DNA from: Deinococcus roseus
GTDB taxonomy: Bacteria > Deinococcota > Deinococci > Deinococcales > Deinococcaceae
NCBI RefSeq assembly: GCF_014646895.1
Contig: NZ_BMOD01000002.1
Coordinates: 1 to 64,000 of the forward strand
Reading direction: 5' to 3'
DNA length: 64,000 nt
Made by a program: the position numbers and the translations under genes
Part shown: piece after piece, positions 1 through 7,764 of the stretch
How positions within the stretch are numbered: the first letter of the stretch is position 1
How the letters are laid out: each line of letters opens with the position of its first letter
The notes under the pieces: generated by a model
Databases searched by the model: none
What the model was told of the DNA's origin: nothing
Seen by the model: only the letters and a program-made list of their open reading frames with translations

Positions 1-95
1 TCAAGCCCATCGCCATGGAAGAAGGTCTGCGTTTCGCCATCCGCGAAGGTGGCCGGACCGTTGGTGCAGGCGTGGTTTCCAAAGTCCTCGAGTAA
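1..95 (+). CDS. tuf: Elongation factor Tu, C-terminal end (5' truncated by window)
   Basis: Only the last 30 codons are present, in the frame starting at base 3 and ending with TAA at 93-95. The translation contains EEGLRFAIREGGRTVGAGVV followed by SKVLE, the conserved end of domain 3 of bacterial EF-Tu, which delivers aminoacyl-tRNA to the ribosome. A strong terminator 20 bases downstream ends the transcript. Placement just before rpmG-secE-nusG is typical of Deinococcus. Identification is secure although most of the gene lies outside the window. Confidence 0.97.
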   Translation, partial: KPIAMEEGLRFAIREGGRTVGAGVVSKVLE

Positions 96-114
96 TCCAA
101 ACCCTTAAAGTTTG

Positions 115-138
115 AACCTCCCTTCGGGGAGGTTTTTT
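115..138 (+). terminator. Rho-independent terminator after tuf
   Basis: An 8-bp stem AACCTCCC/GGGAGGTT is closed by a UUCG tetraloop and runs into a T-tract. It separates tuf from the downstream rpmG unit. Confidence 0.92.
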
Positions 139-188
139 GATGTCTCAGCCATTACATTTACGACAGCAGTAACACCTTTCTCCAGCGC

Positions 189-217
189 TTGCATTCTCTG
201 TCCATCCATGAAATAAT
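189..217 (+). promoter_or_regulatory. Predicted promoter of the rpmG-secE-nusG unit
   Basis: TTGCAT (189-194) and AATAAT (212-217) are separated by 17 bp and lie between the tuf terminator and rpmG. A hairpin GTTTGCCC-AA-GGGCAAAC (284-301) sits in the leader just before the rpmG ribosome binding site. Assigned from sequence only. Confidence 0.5.
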
Positions 218-318
218 CGGGACTGTTGTCTGCAATGCAGACCCGACACCAGACGGCTTGCACAAGCAGGTGCAGGACTGGGAGTTTGCCCAAGGGCAAA
301 CGAAAGGAGAAAGTCACC

Positions 319-486
319 ATGGCCAAAGAAGGTCCACGCATCAAGATCAAACTGGAGTCCACTGCTGGCACCGGGTTCTACTACACCTCTACCAAGAACC
401 GCCGCAACACCCAGGCCAAACTTGAGCTGAAAAAATACGACCCCGTTGCCAAGAAGCACGTTGCCTTCAAAGAGAAGAAGATCTGA
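319..486 (+). CDS. rpmG: 50S ribosomal protein L33
   Basis: This 55-residue basic protein of the large subunit begins MAKEGPRIKIKLES and has the family core TGFYYTSTKNRRNT and the lysine-rich end KKHVAFKEKKI. The ATG at 319 is preceded by AAGGAGA at ideal spacing; longer open frames upstream would start inside the leader and are rejected. The usual zinc-binding Cys pairs of C+ L33 are absent, so this is a C-minus form. secE follows after 2 bp, consistent with one operon. Confidence 0.96.
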   Translation: MAKEGPRIKIKLESTAGTGFYYTSTKNRRNTQAKLELKKYDPVAKKHVAFKEKKI

Positions 487-488
487 TC

Positions 489-671
489 ATGCAAGGGATC
501 GTTCGGTACTTCCAGGAAGCTCGTGACGAGCTGAAAAAAGTGAACTGGCCCACCAGAGTCCAGGTGCTTGAGGGTACCCAAACGGTCTTCATCTTCGTGA
601 TTTTCATGACCCTTCTCATCTGGGGCATGGACCGTCTCTTCCACCTCGGCATGGGAGCGTTGCTGAAATGA
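489..671 (+). CDS. secE: Preprotein translocase subunit SecE
   Basis: This is a 60-residue protein of the short, single-span SecE type. An amphipathic helix (residues 4-22, FQEARDELKKVNWPTRVQV) with the conserved KKVNWP motif precedes one membrane helix (about residues 30-50). SecE clamps SecY in the protein-conducting channel. The stop overlaps the nusG start by 4 bp (ATGA), which implies translational coupling, as is usual for secE-nusG. Confidence 0.95.
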   Translation: MQGIVRYFQEARDELKKVNWPTRVQVLEGTQTVFIFVIFMTLLIWGMDRLFHLGMGALLK

Positions 672-1240
672 GCATCGAATGGTACGCCGTTCACACCTAC
701 GTGGGTCAGGAAGACCGCGTCGAAGACAACCTGCAAAAGCGTGCCAAAGCTTATGGCATGTGGGGGCAGATGATCTTTCAGGTGCTCCAGCCCACCGAAG
801 AAGCCGTCGAGATCAAAGAAGGCGGCAAGAAAGAAACCGTAAAACGCAAACTCTTCCCCGGATACATCTTCGTTCAGATGGATGTGGATGATCCGTACAA
901 CCCCGGCGAGCTGGGCGAGTCCTGGGAAGTGGTGCGCGGCACCCCTGGTGTCACGGGCTTCGTGGGCACAGCCACCAAACCCGTTCCCCTCTCCCCTGAG
1001 GAAGTGGATCGCCTGCTGCAAAGCGTGGGCGTGGCGGAAAAACAGAAGGTGGAGAAAGCCAAACCCAAAGTGGCTTTCAAAGATGGCGACATGGTCCGTG
1101 TCACCGCTGGGCCTTTCAGTGATTTCACTGGAGTGGTTGCAGAAGTGAACCTGGAGCGCGCCAAAGTCAAAGTGCTGGTCTCGATCTTCGGGCGTGAAAC
1201 CCCCGTCGAGCTGGATTTCGCACAGGTACAGAAGTCTTAA
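668..1240 (+). CDS. nusG: Transcription termination/antitermination protein NusG
   Basis: The 190-residue protein has an N-terminal NGN domain (WYAVHTYVGQEDRVEDNL; LFPGYIFVQMDVDD; VRGTPGVTGFVG) and a C-terminal KOW domain (about residues 137-190, DGDMVRVTAGPFSDFTGVV). NusG binds RNA polymerase and links it to Rho or to the ribosome. A short linker insertion rich in Lys, Val and Glu separates the domains. It overlaps secE and is followed by the rplK unit. Confidence 0.97.
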   Translation: MSIEWYAVHTYVGQEDRVEDNLQKRAKAYGMWGQMIFQVLQPTEEAVEIKEGGKKETVKRKLFPGYIFVQMDVDDPYNPGELGESWEVVRGTPGVTGFVGTATKPVPLSPEEVDRLLQSVGVAEKQKVEKAKPKVAFKDGDMVRVTAGPFSDFTGVVAEVNLERAKVKVLVSIFGRETPVELDFAQVQKS

Positions 1241-1312
1241 ATCTTAGCGTTTCACCCACAGGACTGTGACACCACACTGCGCAGAACCTGAGGGGAGCTA
1301 AGGAGGAACAGA

Positions 1313-1747
1313 ATGAAAAAAATCACCGGATTTGTGAAGCTTCAGCTTCCTGCTGGTAAGGCAACCCCTGCCCCACCAGTAGGTCCCGCCCTCGGTCAAC
1401 ACGGCGCCAACATCATGGGCTTCTGCAAAGAGTTCAATGCTGCCACCGCCGATAAGGGCGATGCCATCATCCCCGTGGAAATCACCATTTTCGCGGACCG
1501 CAGCTTCACCTTCATCACCAAAACCCCTCCCATGAGCTACCTGATCCGCAAGGCTTCCGGCATCGCCAAGGGAAGCGCCACCCCCAACAAAGCCAAAGTC
1601 GGCAAGCTCAGCTACGAACAGGTGCTGAAGATTGCTGAAACCAAAATGCCCGACCTGAACGCTGGCAGCTTAGAGGCCGCCGCCAAAATCGTCATGGGCA
1701 CCGCCCGCAGCATGGGCGTGACCATCGAGGGGGCCCCCAATGCCTAA
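1313..1747 (+). CDS. rplK: 50S ribosomal protein L11
   Basis: The 144-residue product has the L11 signature PAGKATPAPPVGPALGQHG and an RNA-binding C-terminal domain ending in ARSMGVTIEG. L11 forms the GTPase-associated centre with 23S rRNA and takes part in the stringent response through RelA. AGGAGGA lies 7-8 nt before ATG 1313. The 3' end overlaps rplA by 8 bp, so the pair is probably translationally coupled and autoregulated by L1, as in other bacteria. Confidence 0.97.
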   Translation: MKKITGFVKLQLPAGKATPAPPVGPALGQHGANIMGFCKEFNAATADKGDAIIPVEITIFADRSFTFITKTPPMSYLIRKASGIAKGSATPNKAKVGKLSYEQVLKIAETKMPDLNAGSLEAAAKIVMGTARSMGVTIEGAPNA

Positions 1748-2432
1748 GCACGGTAAACGCTACAAGGCCCTGGTCTCCAAAGTGGACCGCAACAAGCAGT
1801 ACACCATCGAAGAAGCCACCGCACTGGTGAAAGAAATCGCCAGCGCCAAGTTCAACGAGACCGTGGAAGTGCACCTGCGTCTGGGCATCGACCCCCGCAA
1901 GTCCGACCAGAACGTCCGTGGCACTGTGGCCCTGCCCCACGGCACCGGTCGCTCTGTGCGCGTGGCCGTGATCACCAAAGGTGACAAACTCCAGGAAGCT
2001 GAAGCTGCCGGAGCCGACATTTTCGGTGCAGAAGAACTGATCGACCGCATCTCTGGCGGCTTCCTGGACTTCGATGCTCTGGTTGCCACCCCTGATGTGA
2101 TGGCTGAAGTTGGTAAAAAACTGGCCCGTCTGCTCGGTCCCCGTGGCCTGCTGCCCAACCCCAAGAGCGGCACCGTGGGTCTGGACGTGGCTGGCATGGT
2201 CAAAAGCCTGAAAGCCGGTCGCATCGAGTTCCGCAACGACAAAACCGGTGTGGTGCACGCACCCATCGGCAAGGCTGACTTCTCCCCCGAGAAGCTGGTC
2301 GAGAACGCCCGTGCCCTGTTCACTGCCCTGGAAGGCGCCAAACCCGCCGCTGCCAAAGGCATCTACGTCAAGAGCGTGTTCCTGACCACCACCATGGGTC
2401 CTTCCATCGCTCTGGCTTACAGCGCACAGTAA
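1740..2432 (+). CDS. rplA: 50S ribosomal protein L1
   Basis: The 230-residue protein begins MPKHGKRYKALVSKVDR and contains the L1 motifs VEVHLRLGIDPRKSDQNVRG and GPRGLLPNPKSGTV. L1 builds the ribosomal stalk that guides tRNA release and is generally the translational repressor of its own operon. It starts inside the end of rplK. The following 259 bp are non-coding and probably carry the L10 leader. Confidence 0.97.
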   Translation: MPKHGKRYKALVSKVDRNKQYTIEEATALVKEIASAKFNETVEVHLRLGIDPRKSDQNVRGTVALPHGTGRSVRVAVITKGDKLQEAEAAGADIFGAEELIDRISGGFLDFDALVATPDVMAEVGKKLARLLGPRGLLPNPKSGTVGLDVAGMVKSLKAGRIEFRNDKTGVVHAPIGKADFSPEKLVENARALFTALEGAKPAAAKGIYVKSVFLTTTMGPSIALAYSAQ

Positions 2433-2439
2433 GATCCCC

Positions 2440-2691
2440 CTGCCTGAGCGCAAGCGTCAGGCGGTCCCCTTAACAAAGGGATGGTTCCCCAAAGGGAATG
2501 CAACAACGCCTCTCTACAGGCACCCCGGTGCATTTGCACTTCACAATCTGGCAACGAAGACAGCAGGGACCTGCCAAGGTTTAAAGATCCTGCCGAGTGA
2601 CAAGAACGGTTTCCGTGTGTGGGTCACTCTGCACACGGACTGTTTTAAAGGTGCAAAGCACCCCTGTCCCCGAGTAGCAAAGGAGACAACA
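2440..2691 (+). promoter_or_regulatory. Probable L10 leader (rplJL autoregulatory 5' UTR)
   Basis: A 250-base non-coding stretch separates rplA from rplJ. It begins with a hairpin (GCCTGA / TCAGGC near 2449-2464) and contains complementary segments such as GTGTGTGGGTCACTCTGCACAC before the ribosome binding site at 2680. In many bacteria this position carries the structured RNA bound by L10(L12)4. The position and length fit; no kink-turn fold was computed. Confidence 0.5.
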
Positions 2692-3186
2692 GTGGCGAAT
2701 CCCCGTAACATCACCAGCCTCGCCGCGCTCCGCGAGTCCTTAAGTGGCGTAGAGACCCTCTACGTCGTCGACTACCAGGGCCTGAGCGCCGGTCAGATCA
2801 GCAAACTCCGCAGGGAACTGCGCGAAAAGGGCTGCCAGATGATCGTCGCCAAGAACACCCTGGTGCGTCTGGCCCTTAAGGACGGCGGACATGACTTCGC
2901 CGACATCCTGCACGGCCCCAGCGCTGTGGTTCTTGCCGACAAGGACCCCGCCGGAGCCGCCAAGGTGCTCGCCGATGCCGCGAAAGGCAACGACAAAGGC
3001 ATTCCTGCCGCCAAGGCCGGTCTGCTCAACGGTGTCAAAATTGACGCCAAAACCGTCACCAAAATTGCTTCCCTGGGCACCCTGCAGGACCAGCGCGCAC
3101 TGCTCGTTGGCACCCTTGCCGGACACATGTCCAACTTTGTGGGCATCCTCGAAGCCTACAAAGAGAAGCTCGAACAGTCTGCTTAA
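2692..3186 (+). CDS. rplJ: 50S ribosomal protein L10
   Basis: The product is 164 residues when started at GTG 2692, which has AAAGGAG 5 nt upstream; this gives MANPRNITSLAALRESLSGV. Open frames beginning further upstream lie in the leader. Family features include VVDYQGLSAGQISKLRRELRE, VAKNTLVRLAL and the C-terminal helix that carries L7/L12 dimers. L10 anchors the L7/L12 stalk and represses its own mRNA. rplL follows after 71 bp. Confidence 0.95.
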   Translation: MANPRNITSLAALRESLSGVETLYVVDYQGLSAGQISKLRRELREKGCQMIVAKNTLVRLALKDGGHDFADILHGPSAVVLADKDPAGAAKVLADAAKGNDKGIPAAKAGLLNGVKIDAKTVTKIASLGTLQDQRALLVGTLAGHMSNFVGILEAYKEKLEQSA

Positions 3187-3257
3187 TTCAGAACTGTTCA
3201 GACCTCGGTTTAAGAACTCTCTCTGTCGTGTAACGACATTTCCCTGGAGGAACCACC

Positions 3258-3617
3258 ATGGCTCTTAACAAAGACCAAGTCATTGAATTGCTGGAACAGG
3301 CCACCATTCTCGAACTCGCCGATCTGATCGACACCCTCAAAGAGAAGTGGGGCGTCACCGCTGCTGTTGCCCAGAGCGGTCCTGTTGCTGTTGAAGTGAA
3401 AGAAGAGCAGACCGAATTCGACGTTGTCCTGATTGACGCTGGCGCCAACAAAATCAACGTCATCAAGGAAGTGCGTGCCATCACCGGTCTGGGCCTCAAA
3501 GAAGCCAAAGACCTCACCGAAAAAGGTGGCGCCATCAAGGAAGCCGTCAACAAAGAGGAAGCCGAGAAAGTCAAAGCTTCCCTCGAAGCTGCTGGCGCCA
3601 AAGTCGAAATCAAATAA
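3258..3617 (+). CDS. rplL: 50S ribosomal protein L7/L12
   Basis: The 119-residue acidic protein has an N-terminal dimerisation helix (MALNKDQVIELLEQATILEL), an Ala/Val hinge (about residues 35-50) and the globular C-terminal domain (KINVIKEVRAITGLGLKEAK; LEAAGAKVEIK). It recruits translational GTPases. GGAGG precedes ATG 3258. Two hairpins (3618-3645 and 3647-3674) and a full terminator at 3701 close the operon. Confidence 0.97.
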   Translation: MALNKDQVIELLEQATILELADLIDTLKEKWGVTAAVAQSGPVAVEVKEEQTEFDVVLIDAGANKINVIKEVRAITGLGLKEAKDLTEKGGAIKEAVNKEEAEKVKASLEAAGAKVEIK

Positions 3618-3700
3618 TCTTCCGGTCGCTTGCGCGACCAGAAGACCCTCAGCATGCAGCATGGCTGCCTGAGGAACTTCAAAAAAGTACCGGAGTGCAA

Positions 3701-3735
3701 ACACCCCCGAGGATTCTCGGGGGTGTTCCGTTTTT
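3701..3735 (+). terminator. Terminator of the ribosomal protein operon
   Basis: An 11-bp perfect stem ACACCCCCGAG/CTCGGGGGTGT is followed by TCCGTTTTT. Two T-less hairpins (3618-3645 and 3647-3674) sit just upstream and may be processing sites. Confidence 0.88.
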
Positions 3736-3781
3736 GGGTCTTGAAGCCACCAGCTTGCCTAAACTTCAGCCAGGTGCTGTA

Positions 3782-5173
3782 ATGACAGATGTGAAAAAAC
3801 TTTTGATTGGCGTGATGTTTGCTCTGGGATCTACAGCTTTTTCAATCTCTGCACAGGATGTTCAGGAGCGCATCGCATATCAGCACACCTTTGGCATCCT
3901 TCTTCTGGCAAACACAGGATTTTCTGCATGTCCAACCACCACCAAAAGTTGGCGTTGCTTTGTGACTCCTCTGGCCGTGGATGAATGGAAAACCCTGGCT
4001 GAGAAATACATCGGAAATCCACTTTATGATGTCTTGCAATTCAAACTGCAATCCATGCAATCCAATCCAGATGGAGGGTGGCGGATCAAAGCCAGTCACA
4101 GCTCGGGTCTGGGTTACCAAATGACACTTTTGCCTTTCAAAAACAACCCCGAAAAATTTCAATCTCTGGTTTCTTTTGATTTGACTTTCGATCCAAAGAT
4201 CCCTGTCCCTGCACTGAAAACGGTGGTGGTCAAGCCTGATCTCAAGAAAACCAGTGTTCTGAAGAACATCAGCAGCAAAAAACTGCCTTTCACCCCAGAA
4301 CAGCCCATTGAAAAGCTTGAGGGGAATTATTACCTTAACGATGGTTATGCCCTTCACAGGTTCAATCGGCTGGATGGCAAACCTGGAACAAGCCTTGACC
4401 TCACAGAAGCACCCACTGGCAATTTTGTTCGTTCTCAGAAATATGGCTTGATTGCTTTACAACAATCGGGCGCCATGAGCCAGACGCTGGTGCGCCTGAC
4501 GCCAGACCTCAAGGTGACAAGCACCGCATCCCATCAAGCCCCTTCGCTGACTGGATTGCTGTTGAGTGCAGACGGTGAGCATCTGCTTGGTCACAACAAC
4601 CACAGGCTGTTCTCCACGGGATACGTGTTCAGCGCTGGCACACTGGAGCTTGAAAAAATCCTGATCCAGACCAAACCCCTGGACCGTGTGATGTGGTCTG
4701 CTCAGGGCATCCTCTCCTCCATGGTCGATGTCCATTTCCCCACCCCACAAAACACAGAACGAAAACTGAAAGACATGCTGCTGAACATTGATTTCAAAAC
4801 CGGCAAGGTGCTCTTTGCTCAGGAACATTCGGGTGAACTGGAACTGGTGCCTTCTCTGGACAGCACGCTCACCGCAGTGGTGAACAAAGACTCCCTGGAT
4901 GTGCTGGACACCAGAAGCCTGAGCCGCATCAGCCTGCCCATCAAAAATGTTTCAACCGCAGCTTTTTCGCAGGACAGCCGAATCCTGGCTTTTGCAAATG
5001 GCTCAACAGGGAAAATTTACTTCTTTGATGTAAAAAACCGCAAATTGCTTCCTGGAGCCTATCCTCTGCAATCCAAGGTTTACCACCTGTCCTGGACCCC
5101 GGATGGAAACCTGGTGGTCAATGGTTCACTGGTTGAAGGCAAACCCAATTTGCTGACGCAAATCTACAGGTAA
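3782..5173 (+). CDS. Secreted beta-propeller-like protein of unknown function
   Basis: The 463-residue product has a typical signal peptide (KKLLIGVMFALGSTAFSISAQ, cleavage near residue 24). A N-terminal domain of about 150 residues carries Cys pairs (SACPTTTKSWRCF). The rest has repeating WD40/YVTN-like blades such as LLSADGEHLLGH, FSQDSRILAFANGSTGKIYFFD and LSWTPDGNLVVNGS. ATG 3782 was chosen because earlier in-frame starts would lie in the upstream terminator. It is probably periplasmic or surface-located. No enzyme motif is visible. Confidence 0.75.
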   Translation: MTDVKKLLIGVMFALGSTAFSISAQDVQERIAYQHTFGILLLANTGFSACPTTTKSWRCFVTPLAVDEWKTLAEKYIGNPLYDVLQFKLQSMQSNPDGGWRIKASHSSGLGYQMTLLPFKNNPEKFQSLVSFDLTFDPKIPVPALKTVVVKPDLKKTSVLKNISSKKLPFTPEQPIEKLEGNYYLNDGYALHRFNRLDGKPGTSLDLTEAPTGNFVRSQKYGLIALQQSGAMSQTLVRLTPDLKVTSTASHQAPSLTGLLLSADGEHLLGHNNHRLFSTGYVFSAGTLELEKILIQTKPLDRVMWSAQGILSSMVDVHFPTPQNTERKLKDMLLNIDFKTGKVLFAQEHSGELELVPSLDSTLTAVVNKDSLDVLDTRSLSRISLPIKNVSTAAFSQDSRILAFANGSTGKIYFFDVKNRKLLPGAYPLQSKVYHLSWTPDGNLVVNGSLVEGKPNLLTQIYR

Positions 5174-5512
5174 TGTGGATGGTTGCATCTCCAGCCTGAT
5201 CCAGCCTCTTCTTGCAGGCGGAGGCTGTGGTTTTGCTTGCTCTACAGGTTTCACCAGACCCATAGAGAAACAGTAAACAGCAAAAACCCCTGAGTCATCA
5301 GGGGTATGTCAATGGATTGAGTTTTGATGTTTGGCATTTCTACAGCAATACAATTCACACAAATTGACATTAAGAAAAATCACCAGAGAATTCACAGTCA
5401 GGGGTCAGAAATTTGGGAAAGAGGGCCTGCTTTAAACGGTGTTGTTGTTGATTTGTTTTTGAAAACCAGCGCATGAAGTGAAAATCAGCTCAAGGGTGGC
5501 CTTTTTCAGGCA
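5174..5512. other. Intergenic region between convergent genes
   Basis: This 339-base stretch holds a hairpin at 5286-5305 with an A-run on its left side. The rest is AT-rich. No ORF with coding character, RNA gene or repeat was recognised. Confidence 0.5.
5281..5305 (-). terminator. Hairpin with minus-strand T-tract
   Basis: ACCCCTGA-GTCA-TCAGGGGT is preceded on the plus strand by AAAAA, so a minus-strand transcript would end in U residues. It lies about 200 bp beyond the stop of the VOC gene. Confidence 0.45.
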
Positions 5513-5935
5513 TTACTGCAGCACAGGTTCAGGTTTGAGCTGCACCATGTTGATGGAACTTCCGGTGATGTCTCTGAATTCCAGATCGCGGCCCCAGGGC
5601 AAATCGCGTACTTCGGGGGTGTCCAGCTTCACTCCAGCCTCTTTCAGGCGCAGCAGAGCGGCATCAATGTCTTTGGTGATGAACACCAGTTGGGGCTGGC
5701 GGTCAATGATGGATTCTGCCTCTGCAGCTTTATCGGGGTCTCTGAACCAGACTCTGGGTTCAAACAGCACGATCTCCACTCCGGGCTGATCAGGGGCGGT
5801 GACAGTGAGCCAGCGCAAACCGGGACCAGCTTCGCCATCGAATTGTTTGTTGAATCCGAGCACTTCGGTGTAGAACTTCAGTGCTTCTTCTGCATCCTGT
5901 ACATAACGGGTGATGTGACTGACAGCTGAAATCAC
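5513..5935 (-). CDS. VOC-fold (glyoxalase/bleomycin-resistance/dioxygenase) protein
   Basis: The 140-residue protein is one complete VOC domain of two beta-alpha-beta-beta-beta units (HITRYVQDAEEALKFYTEVLGF and VFITKDIDAALLRLKEAGV). Candidate metal ligands include the His of SHITRY and Glu residues in EIVLFEP and LEFRDITG. The start is GTG 5935 with AGGAGG 5 nt upstream. A good promoter lies at 6066-6094, giving a leader of about 125 nt. Members act on diverse small molecules, and the substrate cannot be read from sequence. Confidence 0.85.
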   Translation of the reverse strand: MISAVSHITRYVQDAEEALKFYTEVLGFNKQFDGEAGPGLRWLTVTAPDQPGVEIVLFEPRVWFRDPDKAAEAESIIDRQPQLVFITKDIDAALLRLKEAGVKLDTPEVRDLPWGRDLEFRDITGSSINMVQLKPEPVLQ

Positions 5936-6065
5936 TTTTTCCTCCTGATGGGATGATGATGTTTCTCAGGTAAGGTAAAGCAGGTTGCACAGGAAAGCTC
6001 CCGATTGCTTCTGTCTTTCAAGAACCAATTCAGGCTTTTCTGCAAAACCACTCGCTTACATTTCA

Positions 6066-6094
6066 ATTATAACATAATACGAGACCCAGGTAAA
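6066..6094 (-). promoter_or_regulatory. Predicted promoter of the VOC gene
   Basis: On the minus strand TTTACC is separated by 17 bp from a consensus TATAAT. Confidence 0.7.
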
Positions 6095-6120
6095 GCTGGC
6101 TTTGTTCGCAAACCAAAATG

Positions 6121-6142
6121 AAAAAAGCCCCGCTGGGGGCTT
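6121..6142 (-). terminator. Terminator of the RelA/SpoT-like cassette
   Basis: AAGCCCC-loop-GGGGCTT is followed on the minus strand by a run of T (A6 on the plus strand). It lies 13 bp after the stop of the 64-residue ORF, closing the two-gene unit. Confidence 0.85.
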
Positions 6143-6154
6143 CAAAAGAACCTC

Positions 6155-6349
6155 TCAGGCAGTGCGTTTTCTGAACTCTGCCTCATCGATCTGGCGAATG
6201 TCCTCTCCCCTGCCAAAAAGAATGGCAGGATACAGGGTGCAGTCCGGGTAGAAGCTGCGGGTCTGGGCGTTGAAAACCATCACCTTCAGGCCGCCCGAGG
6301 CGGTGGGTTCCAGTTTGACAGGGGTGTGTCCGTACAGGTAGTAGCGCAT
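6155..6349 (-). CDS. Small protein co-transcribed with RelA/SpoT-like gene
   Basis: The 64-residue soluble product, MRYYLYGHTPVKLEPTASGG onward, contains Tyr, Cys and several acidic residues near the C-terminus (GEDIRQIDEAEF). Its ATG shares one base with the stop of the upstream RelA/SpoT-like gene (TGATG), so the two are translationally coupled. I do not recognise a family. A small partner coupled to a synthetase-fold protein could be an antitoxin, accessory or chaperone, but this rests on context only. Confidence 0.7.
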   Translation of the reverse strand: MRYYLYGHTPVKLEPTASGGLKVMVFNAQTRSFYPDCTLYPAILFGRGEDIRQIDEAEFRKRTA

Positions 6350-7035
6350 CAGAGGTGTTCTTCCCTGCTCAGGATGTCACTCCAGAGCCATGCATACAGG
6401 TTATCACTTGCGCGGGCCAATTCCTCCAGAATGCGCTGCTGTACCGGAGAGAGTTCTTTGCTGCGAAACTCTGCGGTGATCTCACGGGTGATTTCATAAA
6501 TGCGGTGCTCGTACTGGTCCAGGGCGTCCAGTTGCTCATGCACGATCTTCACCTCACCGATGTGGCGGGTTTCGGGTTCCACCACCACCAGAAATTGCAA
6601 ATCCCGATACCCCGACTGGTGGGGCCTGATCACCCGGTCTGAGAAATACACCACCTCGATGTAGCGGGGCAACATCTCTGCCACCTCGTACATGCTCTGA
6701 ATGCTCTTGCAGGTCAATTTGCTGCCCAGAATGTCGTTGGGCACCCGCCTGCTGTCTGGCGGATGGGACTTCATTTTTTCCAGAATGCGACTGGGACTCT
6801 TGATGCCCTGGGGCCGCATGGAGGTGCGCACCTTCAGGGTCTCGCTGATGTCCTCGATTTTGTGTCTGAAGGTGGAAGAGAGGTCCCGTGCCGTGTAATA
6901 CGCCTCGATCAAATCTTGCGGAGATTGCCTGGGGGCAGGGCCTCTGCCGTAATTCCAGTACAGATCCCAGCTGGTTTCAAAGTAATGGTGCAATCCTGCT
7001 GCATCCGCCAGGCTCTGGTACTCTGCCTTCTTCAT
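6349..7035 (-). CDS. RelA/SpoT-like nucleotidyltransferase-fold protein (small alarmone synthetase-like)
   Basis: In this 228-residue protein the central region lines up with the synthetase domain of RelA/SpoT. GIKSPSRILEKMKSHPPDSR resembles the donor-site RxKxxxSxxEK motif, NDILGSK the D-x-x-G metal motif, SGYRDLQFLV the GYRxxH motif (His replaced by Gln) and IGEVKIVHEQLDALDQYEH the catalytic E-x-Q segment. There is no hydrolase, TGS or ACT domain, so it is stand-alone. Possible roles are (p)ppGpp or ppApp synthesis, or tRNA-CCA pyrophosphorylation as in toxSAS toxins. A minus-strand TAAACT lies 8 nt before the ATG. Family assignment is by motif reading. Confidence 0.7.
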   Translation of the reverse strand: MKKAEYQSLADAAGLHHYFETSWDLYWNYGRGPAPRQSPQDLIEAYYTARDLSSTFRHKIEDISETLKVRTSMRPQGIKSPSRILEKMKSHPPDSRRVPNDILGSKLTCKSIQSMYEVAEMLPRYIEVVYFSDRVIRPHQSGYRDLQFLVVVEPETRHIGEVKIVHEQLDALDQYEHRIYEITREITAEFRSKELSPVQQRILEELARASDNLYAWLWSDILSREEHL

Positions 7036-7108
7036 TGCATCACAGTTTAACGTGCCAGAGGAAATACTGCAGAGGGGGTGTCCAGCTTATGACCCTTGCC
7101 AGCAAGAA

Positions 7109-7134
7109 GGGCAGCATCCTTGAGAATGCTGCCC
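7109..7134 (-). terminator. Hairpin terminator after the DinB gene
   Basis: A 9-bp stem GGGCAGCAT/ATGCTGCCC is followed on the minus strand by a T-rich stretch (TTCTTGCT). It lies 30 bp beyond the stop at 7165. Confidence 0.55.
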
Positions 7135-7164
7135 CAGTTTCGGACTTTTCAGTTTTTCATGGTC

Positions 7165-7698
7165 TCAGAACTCGTCTGCAGTGGGACCGTAAGAGCTGGG
7201 GACGGGCACATCCAGCAGCCTCAGGTACACCCCGAGTTGTGCCCGGTGGTGCACCAGGTGGCTGAGGATGCCATTCCTGAGGATTTCCCCTCTGGGTCCC
7301 TGCACATAGATCTGGTCGCCGGATTTCATGGTCCAGATGGTCTGCAGGGCTTCATCTGAAAGCTGGCTCAGGGCAGCTTTGAATTCCTGAGCTTTGCGGT
7401 CAAAGTGTTCCAGCAGGGCTTCACGGGTGGTGAGGGGTTTTGAGGGCTCGCCTTCTTCCGCAAAATCCAGCACATCCTGCTGGATGGTCTGCAAACCCCA
7501 GTCGGGAAAACCTGCCACGTGGTTGGCCAGTGCCTGCAAAGTGAAGCTTTTGGGGTGGGGTTTGAAGTCTGCCTGCTCCATGGGCACCCGTTCCAGCAAC
7601 TTGCGGGTGACGGCAAATTCCTGATCCAGATCGGGGAACAGCAGTTGATTGAGGGGCTTGTTGCGAAGATCTGCGGCTTTGTTGGTGGCAATGGTCAT
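7165..7698 (-). CDS. DinB-family (YfiT-like four-helix) protein
   Basis: The 177-residue product has the DinB/YfiT metal-binding layout: a first His in LQALANHVAGFPDWGL and a HxxxH pair in ILSHLVHHRAQLGVYLRLL. The start ATG 7698 was chosen because the upstream in-frame TTG lies inside the AAGGAGGT ribosome binding site. Related proteins are thiol-S-transferases or metal hydrolases. It is the third gene after the WYL regulator and a second DinB gene, with a 66-bp gap. Confidence 0.85.
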   Translation of the reverse strand: MTIATNKAADLRNKPLNQLLFPDLDQEFAVTRKLLERVPMEQADFKPHPKSFTLQALANHVAGFPDWGLQTIQQDVLDFAEEGEPSKPLTTREALLEHFDRKAQEFKAALSQLSDEALQTIWTMKSGDQIYVQGPRGEILRNGILSHLVHHRAQLGVYLRLLDVPVPSSYGPTADEF

Positions 7699-7764
7699 GG
7701 TCAACCTCCTTGATTGAAAGCAGGGCTTCTGTGTTGAAGGGTCTAAATTGTTGTTGAGCTCAAA

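Noticed and set aside
3695..3781. N-terminal extension of the propeller protein
   Set aside because: Would place the start inside the ribosomal-operon terminator and before the signal peptide.
6064..6083. RDRM-like half-site TTATGTTATAAT upstream of the VOC gene
   Set aside because: Only the left half matches, and the TATAAT part is fully explained as the -10 box with a TTTACC -35 at 17 bp.
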